Source: Spirochaetales bacterium | Lineage (GTDB): Bacteria > Spirochaetota > Spirochaetia > DSM-27196 > PWMO01 | Length of the DNA stretch: 6,193 nucleotides | Reading direction: 5' to 3' | Assembly (NCBI GenBank): GCA_007123465.1 | Contig: SKLB01000337.1 | Coordinates: 1 to 6,193 of the forward strand | Shown: one piece after another, positions 1 through 5,185 of the stretch | Layout: every line of letters starts with the position of its first letter | Numbering within the stretch: position 1 is the first letter of the stretch | Position numbers and translations under genes: made by a program | The notes under the pieces: model-generated | Databases searched by the model: none | Told to the model about the DNA's origin: nothing | Seen by the model: the letters and a program-made list of their open reading frames with translations, nothing else

Positions 1-29
1 ATGATCGCAACTTCTCTATGAATGATCGT

Positions 30-58
30 ATTCTAACGTAAATCCGTTAGTTTGTCAA
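30..58 (-). promoter_or_regulatory. Strong sigma70-type promoter firing leftwards out of the window
   Basis: Read on the minus strand there is a perfect -35 TTGACA (58 to 53), a 17-bp spacer and a -10 TAGAAT (35 to 30, five of six consensus bases). Transcription would start near position 23 and run off the left edge. No start codon is visible on the minus strand in the remaining bases, so the gene lies outside the window. It would be co-oriented with galM but have its own promoter. The heptamer ATGATCG occurs at 1-7 and 22-28, 21 bp apart, around the predicted start site. Hexamer match and spacing are seen directly; activity is inferred. Confidence 0.6.
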
Positions 59-69
59 CAAATAGTCTG
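53..69 (-). promoter_or_regulatory. Candidate DeoR-family operator, site A
   Basis: On the minus strand this reads CAGACTATTTGTTGACA. It shares 13 of 17 bases with site C at 2236-2252, including an unbroken TTTGTTGACA, and 12 of 17 with site B at 1287-1303. It overlaps the -35 of the leftward promoter, a position where a bound repressor would block RNA polymerase. Six matching bases are the -35 hexamer itself, so only the remaining bases argue for a shared operator. Confidence 0.35.
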
Positions 70-93
70 CCAGCGCGCTCGAGCAGCCCCCTG

Positions 94-1134
94 CTACCGC
101 TCTACACTGAAACGGTGGACCGTCGTGTGCCTATAGGGATGGCCCGGTTCGAGTATAACGCTCGGGAAGGCGGGCTGGTTGACGGCGTCGGGAAAGAACT
201 CCGTTTCGAGGCAAAGCCCGCCGTGCTTCTCGAATGCTGCGCCGTCCGCACCGCGGCTGCTTCCATCGAGGAAATTGCCACTGTAGAACTGGACCCCCGG
301 CATGCTGGAAGCCACCGTCATCACCCGCCCACTACCGGGCGAACGCAACTCGGCAACCGGGGCCAGTTCGGTGTCGGAACGCTCCACCACAAAACAGTGA
401 TCGTAGCCCCCCGGAACCTCCGCCATACGCTCGCCGATGCGCCTGCCAGAGCGGAAATCCATCGCAGTGCCGGATACCGGCGCTATTTCGCCAGTGGGTA
501 TCAGAGTCTCATCTACCGGAATATAGGCGGAACAGTAGAGTCGCAGCTCGTGATCCAGAATGTCCGTGCTGCCCGGCTTGTTCAGGTTCCAGTAGGCGTG
601 GTTGGTCAGGTTTACCGGCGTCCTGCGGCTACTCTGAGCCCGGTAATTGATTGTGAGCTGATTGTCGTTGCTCAATAGATACTCGACCGCAACCGCAAGC
701 TCTCCCGGATAGCCCTCTTCTCCATCACTACTGCTGCGCGTGAATCGCACGCGCAGCGCTGTTTCGGTCTGCTCAACCTCCGAGTCCCAGACGCGCTTGT
801 CGAACCCACACACTCCTCCGTGCAGATGGTTGGGACCGTTGTTGACCGCGAGCTGGTAACGTTCACCATCGAGGACAAAAGAGCCCCGGCCAATCCGGTT
901 GGCACAGCGGCCGATTGTGGCGCCGAAGTAGGCGCTGTTCTTTTTGAAGCCCTCCAGATCAGCAGGACTCAGCAGGAGTTCGCCCGACTGCCCGGTAGCG
1001 TCCGGAAAGCGAACGGAGGCAAGCGCTGCACCGTAGGAAAGCAGCGCCAGCGAAAGGCCGTTGTCATTCTCGAGATTGTAGCAGAGAACTGCACGTCCGT
1101 CGTGCGTTCCCCACTGCGATACTGACTGTTTCAT
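94..1134 (-). CDS. galM: Aldose 1-epimerase (galactose mutarotase)
   Basis: A cytoplasmic enzyme that interconverts the alpha and beta anomers of a hexose such as galactose, feeding sugar catabolism. The 346-residue product has the usual family length and all expected motifs. ANRIG (residues 78-82) holds the substrate-contacting Arg80. NHLHGG (102-107) holds His105. NLTNHAYWNL (175-184) holds the general-acid His179. YDHCFVV (244-250) holds Asp245. LETEFFPDAVNQPAF (309-323) holds the catalytic-base Glu310. No signal peptide is visible. The frame is open eight codons further upstream to an ATG at 1158, but the ATG at 1134 is preferred because AGGAAGGGG sits 5 nt before it. The gene is divergent from the DeoR-family regulator and close to a sugar importer, so it probably acts on the imported sugar. 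Substrate could be galactose, glucose, xylose or another aldose. The family call is firm; the exact sugar is not. Confidence 0.95.
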   Translation of the reverse strand: MKQSVSQWGTHDGRAVLCYNLENDNGLSLALLSYGAALASVRFPDATGQSGELLLSPADLEGFKKNSAYFGATIGRCANRIGRGSFVLDGERYQLAVNNGPNHLHGGVCGFDKRVWDSEVEQTETALRVRFTRSSSDGEEGYPGELAVAVEYLLSNDNQLTINYRAQSSRRTPVNLTNHAYWNLNKPGSTDILDHELRLYCSAYIPVDETLIPTGEIAPVSGTAMDFRSGRRIGERMAEVPGGYDHCFVVERSDTELAPVAELRSPGSGRVMTVASSMPGVQFYSGNFLDGSSRGADGAAFEKHGGLCLETEFFPDAVNQPAFPSVILEPGHPYRHTTVHRFSVER

Positions 1135-1139
1135 AGATT

Positions 1140-1148
1140 CCCCTTCCT
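1140..1148 (-). promoter_or_regulatory. Ribosome binding site that fixes the galM start
   Basis: On the minus strand AGGAAGGGG lies 5 nt upstream of the ATG at 1134. The alternative upstream ATG at 1158 lies inside a 12-bp palindrome and has no purine-rich stretch of similar quality before it. This selects the 346-residue product. Confidence 0.7.
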
Positions 1149-1155
1149 CTGGTTG

Positions 1156-1167
1156 CATCTATAGATG
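1156..1167. repeat. 12-bp perfect palindrome in the galM leader
   Basis: CATCTATAGATG is perfectly self-complementary and lies about 20 bp upstream of the galM start codon, between the candidate promoter and the ribosome binding site. It could be a protein-binding site. It lacks a loop, so it is a poor RNA hairpin. Chance occurrence is possible at this length. Confidence 0.4.
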
Positions 1168-1171
1168 AGCG

Positions 1172-1191
1172 TGAATGCCCATGAATGCCCA
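1172..1191. repeat. Tandem 10-bp direct repeat at the galM promoter
   Basis: The decamer TGAATGCCCA occurs twice with no gap (1172-1181 and 1182-1191). The period is about one helical turn, so both copies would face the same side of the DNA. It directly abuts the proposed galM -10 element on its downstream side, a typical repressor position. The repeat is seen directly; the regulatory role is inferred. Confidence 0.5.
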
Positions 1192-1220
1192 ATGGTACAA
1201 CGGTAATATCCGGATAGCAA
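1192..1220 (-). promoter_or_regulatory. Candidate galM promoter
   Basis: On the minus strand TTGCTA (1220 to 1215) is separated by 17 bp from TACCAT (1197 to 1192). Each hexamer matches about four of six consensus bases. The predicted start site falls in the tandem repeat, leaving a leader of roughly 50 nt. This is a weak match chosen mainly for spacing and position, and other pairs in the 229-bp region are possible. Confidence 0.3.
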
Positions 1221-1274
1221 GCGGCAACGGACAAATTCTGTTAAAGCGCAAACAGCCTCGGTGCTTTTCTTCGA

Positions 1275-1303
1275 CGATACGATCGTTATCGACAAATCGA
1301 TTG
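1275..1303. promoter_or_regulatory. Candidate DeoR operator in the divergent region, site B with adjoining dyad
   Basis: Positions 1287-1303, read on the minus strand, are CAATCGATTTGTCGATA and match 14 of 17 bases of site C at 2236-2252. The overlapping stretch 1275-1291 is a 17-bp dyad with arms CGATA and TATCG around CGATCG. Site B directly abuts the predicted -35 of the regulator gene, which fits autoregulation and possible joint control of galM. Unlike sites A and C it does not contain a -35 hexamer, so its similarity is not explained by promoter consensus. Confidence 0.45.
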
Positions 1304-1332
1304 TTGCAATTCGGGCGAAAACCGGGTATCCT
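1304..1332 (+). promoter_or_regulatory. Candidate promoter of the DeoR-family gene
   Basis: TTGCAA (1304-1309), a 17-bp spacer and TATCCT (1327-1332) form a modest sigma70-like pair with about four of six matches each. Transcription would start near 1339, giving a short leader before the GTG at 1364. A weak, autorepressed promoter is normal for a local regulator. Confidence 0.4.
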
Positions 1333-1363
1333 TTTGAGCGCAGTGTGACATCGGAGCAGCCTT

Positions 1364-2152
1364 GTGGACAAGAGAAATAAACGACTGGACGAGATCCTTC
1401 AGATTCTGAAGCACAAGAATGCTGAATCTATTAAACGCCTGTCCGAGGCTCTGGATGTGTCGCAGATGACAATTCGCAGAGATATTCGGCTTCTGGCAGA
1501 GCGAAATCTGGTTGAGAGTTTCCACGGTGGCGCAATCTACAACGAGGACGGTGCTGCCGACGGCCACGAATCGCCCGATCACCACTATCACCTGCCAACC
1601 GAAGGAAAAAGACGCCAATCGGAGAAGGCGCGCATCGCCCGCAAGGCCGCTGCGCTGATCGAACCCGATGACATCATCATCATCGATTCGGGCTCTACTA
1701 CCGAGCGCCTGGCAACATTCCTTCCGTCTGATTTCCCGGTTACCGTACTCTGCTACACATTGAACGTGCTGGTGGAGATCTACAAGAAGCCGAATTGTAC
1801 CATCATATTTCCGGGCGGCTATTTTCACCCGGGCACGCTACTGTTCGAGAGCCACGACGGCGCGGAGTTGATCAAACGCAACAGGGCAAACAAGGGCTTC
1901 TTTGCCGCCGGCGGGGTCTCACCCGGGCTTGGAGTCACCTGCTCCAGCCCCTACGCCGTCCCCAACAAACGAGCGGCAATCGACTCCTCTCTGTGCAGGA
2001 TTCTTCTGGCCGACTCGAGCAAGTTCGGCAAAGTCCGTGCCGCCCACTATGCGGAGTTGAGCGAGTTCACAACCGTTATAACCGATAGCGGCATCTCTGA
2101 AGAGCAGCAGGATCTCATACGCGAGCTCGATATCGAGCTGATCATCGTTTGA
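1364..2152 (+). CDS. DeoR-family sugar-responsive transcriptional regulator
   Basis: A cytoplasmic DNA-binding protein, probably the repressor of this locus. In this family a phosphorylated sugar usually binds the C-terminal domain and releases DNA. The 262-residue product has usual length. Residues about 6-58 form the DeoR winged helix-turn-helix, with the recognition segment LDVSQMTIRRDIRLL (30-44) and the wing ending in FHGGA (53-57). The C-terminal sensor domain (about 88-262) has the phosphosugar-binding motif DSGSTT (108-113), the conserved NKRAAID (201-207) and LADSSKFGKV (215-224). It starts at GTG with GGAG (1353-1356) 7 nt upstream. An in-frame stop at 1346-1348 excludes any longer form, and the helix-turn-helix begins at once, so a later start would break it. 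It stands between galM (divergent) and the importer (same strand). The effector is unknown. It could also act as an activator. Confidence 0.93.
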   Translation: MDKRNKRLDEILQILKHKNAESIKRLSEALDVSQMTIRRDIRLLAERNLVESFHGGAIYNEDGAADGHESPDHHYHLPTEGKRRQSEKARIARKAAALIEPDDIIIIDSGSTTERLATFLPSDFPVTVLCYTLNVLVEIYKKPNCTIIFPGGYFHPGTLLFESHDGAELIKRNRANKGFFAAGGVSPGLGVTCSSPYAVPNKRAAIDSSLCRILLADSSKFGKVRAAHYAELSEFTTVITDSGISEEQQDLIRELDIELIIV

Positions 2153-2235
2153 CCCCCTTGCACACGTTCTGTCTGATCGAGCAGGGCCGAACAGTTGTAA
2201 AAATGTTGGCTACCGATCAATCCTCACCGATAATT

Positions 2236-2252
2236 CAATCGTTTTGTTGACA
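2236..2252 (+). promoter_or_regulatory. Candidate DeoR-family operator, site C
   Basis: CAATCGTTTTGTTGACA covers the -35 element of the transporter promoter. It matches site B (1287-1303, minus strand) at 14 of 17 positions and site A (53-69, minus strand) at 13 of 17. The part outside TTGACA, CAATCG plus TTTGT, is the informative portion. Binding here would directly occlude RNA polymerase, fitting repression of the importer by the adjacent DeoR protein. Confidence 0.45.
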
Positions 2253-2275
2253 TAATCCCATCTTCGGTTGATAAT
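2247..2275 (+). promoter_or_regulatory. Main promoter of the ABC importer operon
   Basis: A perfect -35 TTGACA (2247-2252), an optimal 17-bp spacer and a -10 GATAAT (2270-2275, five of six) make a near-consensus sigma70-type promoter. Transcription should start near 2282, leaving a leader of about 60 nt. This strength suits an abundant periplasmic binding protein. In the rest of the 188-bp gap, 2153-2211 shows no gene and no convincing terminator for the upstream regulator gene, so some read-through is possible. Confidence 0.75.
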
Positions 2276-2293
2276 CATGTAAGTTATCGGACA

Positions 2294-2312
2294 ACCGCAA
2301 GGTTCTTGCGGT
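2294..2312 (+). promoter_or_regulatory. Perfect 8-bp leader hairpin before the binding-protein gene
   Basis: ACCGCAAG-GTT-CTTGCGGT forms a perfect 8-bp stem with a 3-nt loop. It lies about 12-30 nt after the predicted transcription start and ends 14 nt before the Shine-Dalgarno sequence. It could be a 5' mRNA-stabilising hairpin or, as DNA, an operator palindrome for a LacI-type regulator. No run of T follows, so it is not an intrinsic terminator. Confidence 0.55.
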
Positions 2313-2326
2313 ATGCTACCTAATCC

Positions 2327-2333
2327 AAGGAGG
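2327..2333 (+). promoter_or_regulatory. Strong Shine-Dalgarno of the binding-protein gene
   Basis: AAGGAGG sits 7 nt upstream of the ATG at 2341. It is a full-strength site at ideal spacing, which fixes the start and predicts high translation. Confidence 0.85.
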
Positions 2334-2340
2334 ACTTGTA

Positions 2341-3420
2341 ATGAAGTCAAAGATGTGTGTTTTCGCTCTTGTGCTCTTGCTTGCGTTCACGGCAATGTCG
2401 TGGGCCGGCGGGCGCGGAGAAGCAGCGGTTGACGAGATGCCGACCGTTGCATTCATGAGTAACGGGCCGTATGAGTTCTGGGTCTACGCTGCAGCGGGCG
2501 TCGAAGAGGCTGCACAGGAGTTCGGAGTGAACGCGGAGTTCTTCATGCCTCCGGGCGGACTTCCCGAAGAGCAGCGACGCTTCATTGAAGCCATGGTTGC
2601 TCGCGAGGTAGCCGGAATCGCCATCAGTGTGACCGATCCCGACAACCTGGCTCCGTTTCTGAACGAGATCATTGACATGGGAGTACCCATCGTGACTCAC
2701 GACAGCGATGCCCCGGCCAGTAACCGTCTCACCTTCGTCGGCATGAGCAACTACGCGGCCGGCCGCACCGCGGGCGGGGTCATTCGCGAGGCGCTGCCGG
2801 ACGGCGGTAACTTCATCGTCAGCGTTGGCCGCCTTGATGCGCAGAACGCTATCGAGCGCCGTCAGGGAATTATCGATGAGCTTAACGGTGAGCCCGATGC
2901 GTTCTTCTACCCCGGCACTATGACCCCGGACCGCCCCGATATCGCACTCGGCGGCGGGAAGTGGACTCTGATTGACACCATTGTGGATGCTGGTGACCCG
3001 ATCCGCGCCAAATCCAACGCCGAAGATGCAATCCTGCGCCACCGCGAGAGACTGGACCTGATGATCGGGCTGTGGAGTTACAGCACTCCGGCCATTATCA
3101 GCGCGGCACGGGACGCCGGCGTCATGGGCGAGTTCGTCATCGTAGCGTTTGATCAGGAAGAAGAAGTACTGCAGGGAATCAAGGATGGCTACGTCTACGC
3201 CAGCATGGCGCAGGATCCGTTCATGTACGGCTACAAGAGCGTAGAAGTTCTGGCCAAGATTGCCCATGGCCAGGATCCCGGGATTCCGGATGACCAGTTT
3301 ATCAATGTTCCCGCGCCGGTAATCACCCAGGAGAATATCGACGAGGTATGGGACATGTTCCGCCAACAACTTGCGGACGGTCGTCAGTTCCTCGACGAAC
3401 TGGGAATCGATCAACCGTAG
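2341..3420 (+). CDS. Periplasmic sugar-binding protein of a CUT2-type ABC importer
   Basis: Captures a sugar outside the inner membrane and delivers it to the permease encoded downstream. The 359-residue product has a signal peptide: basic KSK at 2-4, a hydrophobic core at about 6-19 and a probable signal peptidase I site near WAG (21-23). No lipobox cysteine is present, as Cys6 is too early. The mature part is a two-lobe type I periplasmic binding fold (ribose/galactose-binding class). Visible landmarks are VAFMSNGPYEFW (36-47) in lobe 1, THDSDAPASNRLTFVGMSN (119-137) at the sugar pocket, KSNAEDAIL (224-232), GLWSYSTPAI (243-252) and VAFDQEEEVLQGI (268-280) with Asp271. The GLWSYSTPAI and FDQEEE wording suggests a subgroup different from classical RbsB or MglB, so ligand transfer from those would be unsafe. 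It is first in the operon, with a strong promoter and ribosome site, followed by hairpins before the ATPase gene. The ligand is unknown. Confidence 0.92.
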   Translation: MKSKMCVFALVLLLAFTAMSWAGGRGEAAVDEMPTVAFMSNGPYEFWVYAAAGVEEAAQEFGVNAEFFMPPGGLPEEQRRFIEAMVAREVAGIAISVTDPDNLAPFLNEIIDMGVPIVTHDSDAPASNRLTFVGMSNYAAGRTAGGVIREALPDGGNFIVSVGRLDAQNAIERRQGIIDELNGEPDAFFYPGTMTPDRPDIALGGGKWTLIDTIVDAGDPIRAKSNAEDAILRHRERLDLMIGLWSYSTPAIISAARDAGVMGEFVIVAFDQEEEVLQGIKDGYVYASMAQDPFMYGYKSVEVLAKIAHGQDPGIPDDQFINVPAPVITQENIDEVWDMFRQQLADGRQFLDELGIDQP

Positions 3421-3440
3421 GGATCTATCTTTAGGTCTTT

Positions 3441-3466
3441 GGCACCCGCACTCTGCTGCGGGTGCC
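3441..3466 (+). promoter_or_regulatory. Perfect 10-bp intercistronic hairpin after the binding-protein gene
   Basis: GGCACCCGCA and its exact complement TGCGGGTGCC enclose a 6-nt loop (3451-3456). It starts 20 nt after the stop codon. No T run follows, so it is better read as a 3' stability hairpin that blocks exonucleases and protects the binding-protein mRNA than as a terminator. Confidence 0.7.
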
Positions 3467-3486
3467 GCATTCAAGCGTAACTTGTC

Positions 3487-3531
3487 GGGCGGGATCAGAC
3501 TGGCACATGGCCAGTCTTTTTGACCCTGCCC
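3487..3531 (+). terminator. Partial (leaky) intrinsic terminator between binding-protein and ATPase genes
   Basis: The stem AGACTGGC (3497-3504) and GCCAGTCT (3510-3517) encloses a 5-nt loop, and a run of five T (3517-3521) follows the stem at once. This has the form of a Rho-independent terminator. An outer, competing pairing is possible: GGGCGGGATCA (3487-3497) with TGACCCTGCCC (3521-3531), 9 of 11 pairs, which would bury the T run in a bulge. Because the ATPase and permease genes need this transcript, termination is probably partial and lowers their expression relative to the binding protein. Confidence 0.6.
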
Positions 3532-3553
3532 CAATTTGTATCGCAGGAAGAAC

Positions 3554-3559
3554 AAGGAG
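3554..3559 (+). promoter_or_regulatory. Shine-Dalgarno that selects a GTG start for the ATPase gene
   Basis: AAGGAG lies 6 nt before the GTG at 3566. The frame is open to a TTG at 3536, but that start would place this site inside the coding region and lacks a comparable site of its own. GTG at 3566 is therefore preferred. Confidence 0.75.
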
Positions 3560-3565
3560 CCCGCT

Positions 3566-5185
3566 GTGTCGGATCAGCGTATCGTATCAGACAGTACTTC
3601 TGCCCAACGGCAGGGCCAGGTGCCGGCCGATGGGGCGAAGGATGTTGCACAAGACAATAACGGCTTCGTAATTGAGGCGAGTAAAATATGCAAGGTATTC
3701 CCCGGCGTTCAGGCGCTAAAGGATGTCGATTTTGCTCTTCGTCGCGGCGAGGTTCTGGCGGTGGTTGGAGAGAACGGCGCCGGTAAGAGCACCCTGATGA
3801 AGATCCTGGCCGGCGTTGATTCCCAGAGTAGCGGAACTATCAAGGTCAACGGCGCGGAAGTGAGAATCGGCACGGTCGACCGCGCGCTGGAGCTTGGCAT
3901 CACCCTGGTGCATCAGGAGCTTAATCTCTGTAGCAATCTGACTATCGCGGACAATGTGTTCCTCGGACGCGAGAAGCTCGTCAAGGGACTCGGAGGCGTG
4001 AAACAGGTTGTCCGCACGGTGGATAAGGCCACAAGCGAGGCAGAAACCGAGGAGCTGCTCAAGAAGGTTGGACTTGATATGCCTGCTTCCACGCTGGTCC
4101 GCGACCTGACTATCGGATCACAGCAGCTGGTCGAGATCGCCAAGGCATTATCGATCAACGCCAAGGTCGTGATCTTTGACGAACCCACCAGCAGCCTGTC
4201 CGGACCTGAGACCGAACGGTTATTTGCGGTGATAAAGGACTTGAAGGACCACGGCTTCAGCGTGATCTACATCTCGCATCGGCTTGGTGAGGTCAAACAC
4301 GTTGCCGATCGTGTTGTGGTGCTTCGCGACGGTGAGGTGACCGGAGAGCTGAGCGCGGATGAGATAACCAAGGAAGCGCTGATTCGTTTGATGGTTGGCC
4401 GGGACCTGGAGAAGTTCTACGCGATCAAACACACCGTGAGCGATCAGGTACGGCTCGAGGTGCGCGACTTCATTGTTCCCAAGCAGCCGGGTAAACCGAT
4501 TAACCTCAAAGTCCACGCGGGCGAGATTCTGGTACTGGCGGGTCTGGTCGGGGCCGGCAGAACCGAATTTGCCCAGGCGCTCTACGGTGTAGATCAACCC
4601 TGGGAAGGGAAAATCCTGCTAGACGGAAAAGAGGTCAAAATCAGCGATCCGATAGACGCGATTCGTGCCGGCATGCTGCTTGTGCCCGAGGACCGCAAAC
4701 TGCACGGGCTGGTGACCGAGATGGATGTCATGAACAATATCGCGCTGCCCGGCCTGAAGGACCGCCTTTCCAAATTCGGTGTCATCGATGCAAAGCAGGC
4801 GCGCGGCGTTTCCGCGGAGATGGTAACGAAACTGGACATTCGCCTGCACGATCTGACCCAGATTGCGGAGACCTTGTCGGGCGGCAACCAGCAGAAGGTT
4901 GTTCTTGGCAAGTGGCTGTCAATGGAACCGCGCGTTCTGCTGCTGGATGAACCGACCCGCGGTATCGACGTTGTGGCAAAAGAAGAAGTGTATAAACTCA
5001 TGGAGCGGCTGTCCAAGTCCGGCGTGGCAATGCTGGTGATTTCCAGTGAGATGCAGGAAGTTCTCAGCATTGCCGACCGGATCGCCGTGATGTGCGAAGG
5101 TACAGTAACCGGGGAACTGCTGCCCGATCAATTCAGCGAAGAAAACGTTCTAAAACTCGCAACGGAGACTACACGACATGGTTAA
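3566..5185 (+). CDS. Double-domain sugar ABC importer ATPase (RbsA/MglA/XylG type)
   Basis: A membrane-associated ATPase that powers sugar import with the permease encoded next. Starting at GTG it has 539 residues, somewhat longer than the roughly 500 usual for the family. The extra length is a polar N-terminal tail (residues 1-33) with no recognised motif. Domain 1 (about 34-285) has Walker A GENGAGKST (68-76, Lys74), Q-loop Gln117, a weakened signature LTIGSQQ (181-187), Walker B VVIFDEP (201-207) and H-loop His238. Domain 2 (about 295-535) has a degenerate Walker A GLVGAGRTE (326-334, Arg332 replacing the lysine), an intact signature LSGGNQQ (437-443), Walker B VLLLDEP (457-463) and Ser494 where the H-loop histidine would be. 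This split of one good and one degenerate ATP site is normal in the family. The 3' end overlaps the permease start by 8 bp, pointing to coupled translation. Substrate cannot be read from an ATPase. Confidence 0.95.
   Translation: MSDQRIVSDSTSAQRQGQVPADGAKDVAQDNNGFVIEASKICKVFPGVQALKDVDFALRRGEVLAVVGENGAGKSTLMKILAGVDSQSSGTIKVNGAEVRIGTVDRALELGITLVHQELNLCSNLTIADNVFLGREKLVKGLGGVKQVVRTVDKATSEAETEELLKKVGLDMPASTLVRDLTIGSQQLVEIAKALSINAKVVIFDEPTSSLSGPETERLFAVIKDLKDHGFSVIYISHRLGEVKHVADRVVVLRDGEVTGELSADEITKEALIRLMVGRDLEKFYAIKHTVSDQVRLEVRDFIVPKQPGKPINLKVHAGEILVLAGLVGAGRTEFAQALYGVDQPWEGKILLDGKEVKISDPIDAIRAGMLLVPEDRKLHGLVTEMDVMNNIALPGLKDRLSKFGVIDAKQARGVSAEMVTKLDIRLHDLTQIAETLSGGNQQKVVLGKWLSMEPRVLLLDEPTRGIDVVAKEEVYKLMERLSKSGVAMLVISSEMQEVLSIADRIAVMCEGTVTGELLPDQFSEENVLKLATETTRHG

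Larger units (their letters stand above)
2227..2290. repeat. Spaced inverted repeat CCGATAA / TTATCGG flanking the transporter promoter
   Basis: CCGATAA (2227-2233) and its exact reverse complement TTATCGG (2284-2290) lie 57 bp apart, one upstream of the -35 and one at the predicted start site. A further ACCGAT lies at 2212-2217, 14 bp before the ACCGAT at 2226-2231. The hexamer TTATCG also occurs at 1286-1291 in the galM/deoR region. These could be distant half-sites for a looping regulator. Seven-base matches at this spacing could also be chance. Confidence 0.3.

Noticed and set aside
82..95. Small stem AGCAG/CTGCT at the galM stop codon as a galM terminator
   Set aside because: The stem is only 5 bp with a 4-nt C/G loop and no T tract follows in the galM direction. 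Read-through into the next minus-strand gene is equally likely.
52..678. Plus-strand open frame (208 codons) opposite the 3' part of galM
   Set aside because: It is antisense to an intact galM with all catalytic residues, has no recognisable domain and would start inside the leftward promoter region.
2347..3555. Long minus-strand open frame (402 codons) opposite the binding-protein gene
   Set aside because: It is a shadow of the real gene. It has no family motifs, lies antisense to a well-recognised protein with a strong promoter and ribosome site, and its product resembles back-translated coding DNA.
4542..4570. Loss of the Walker A lysine in the second ATPase domain as inactivating damage
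   Set aside because: A degenerate second site (GLVGAGRTE) is normal for RbsA-type sugar ATPases, so it is not evidence of decay.
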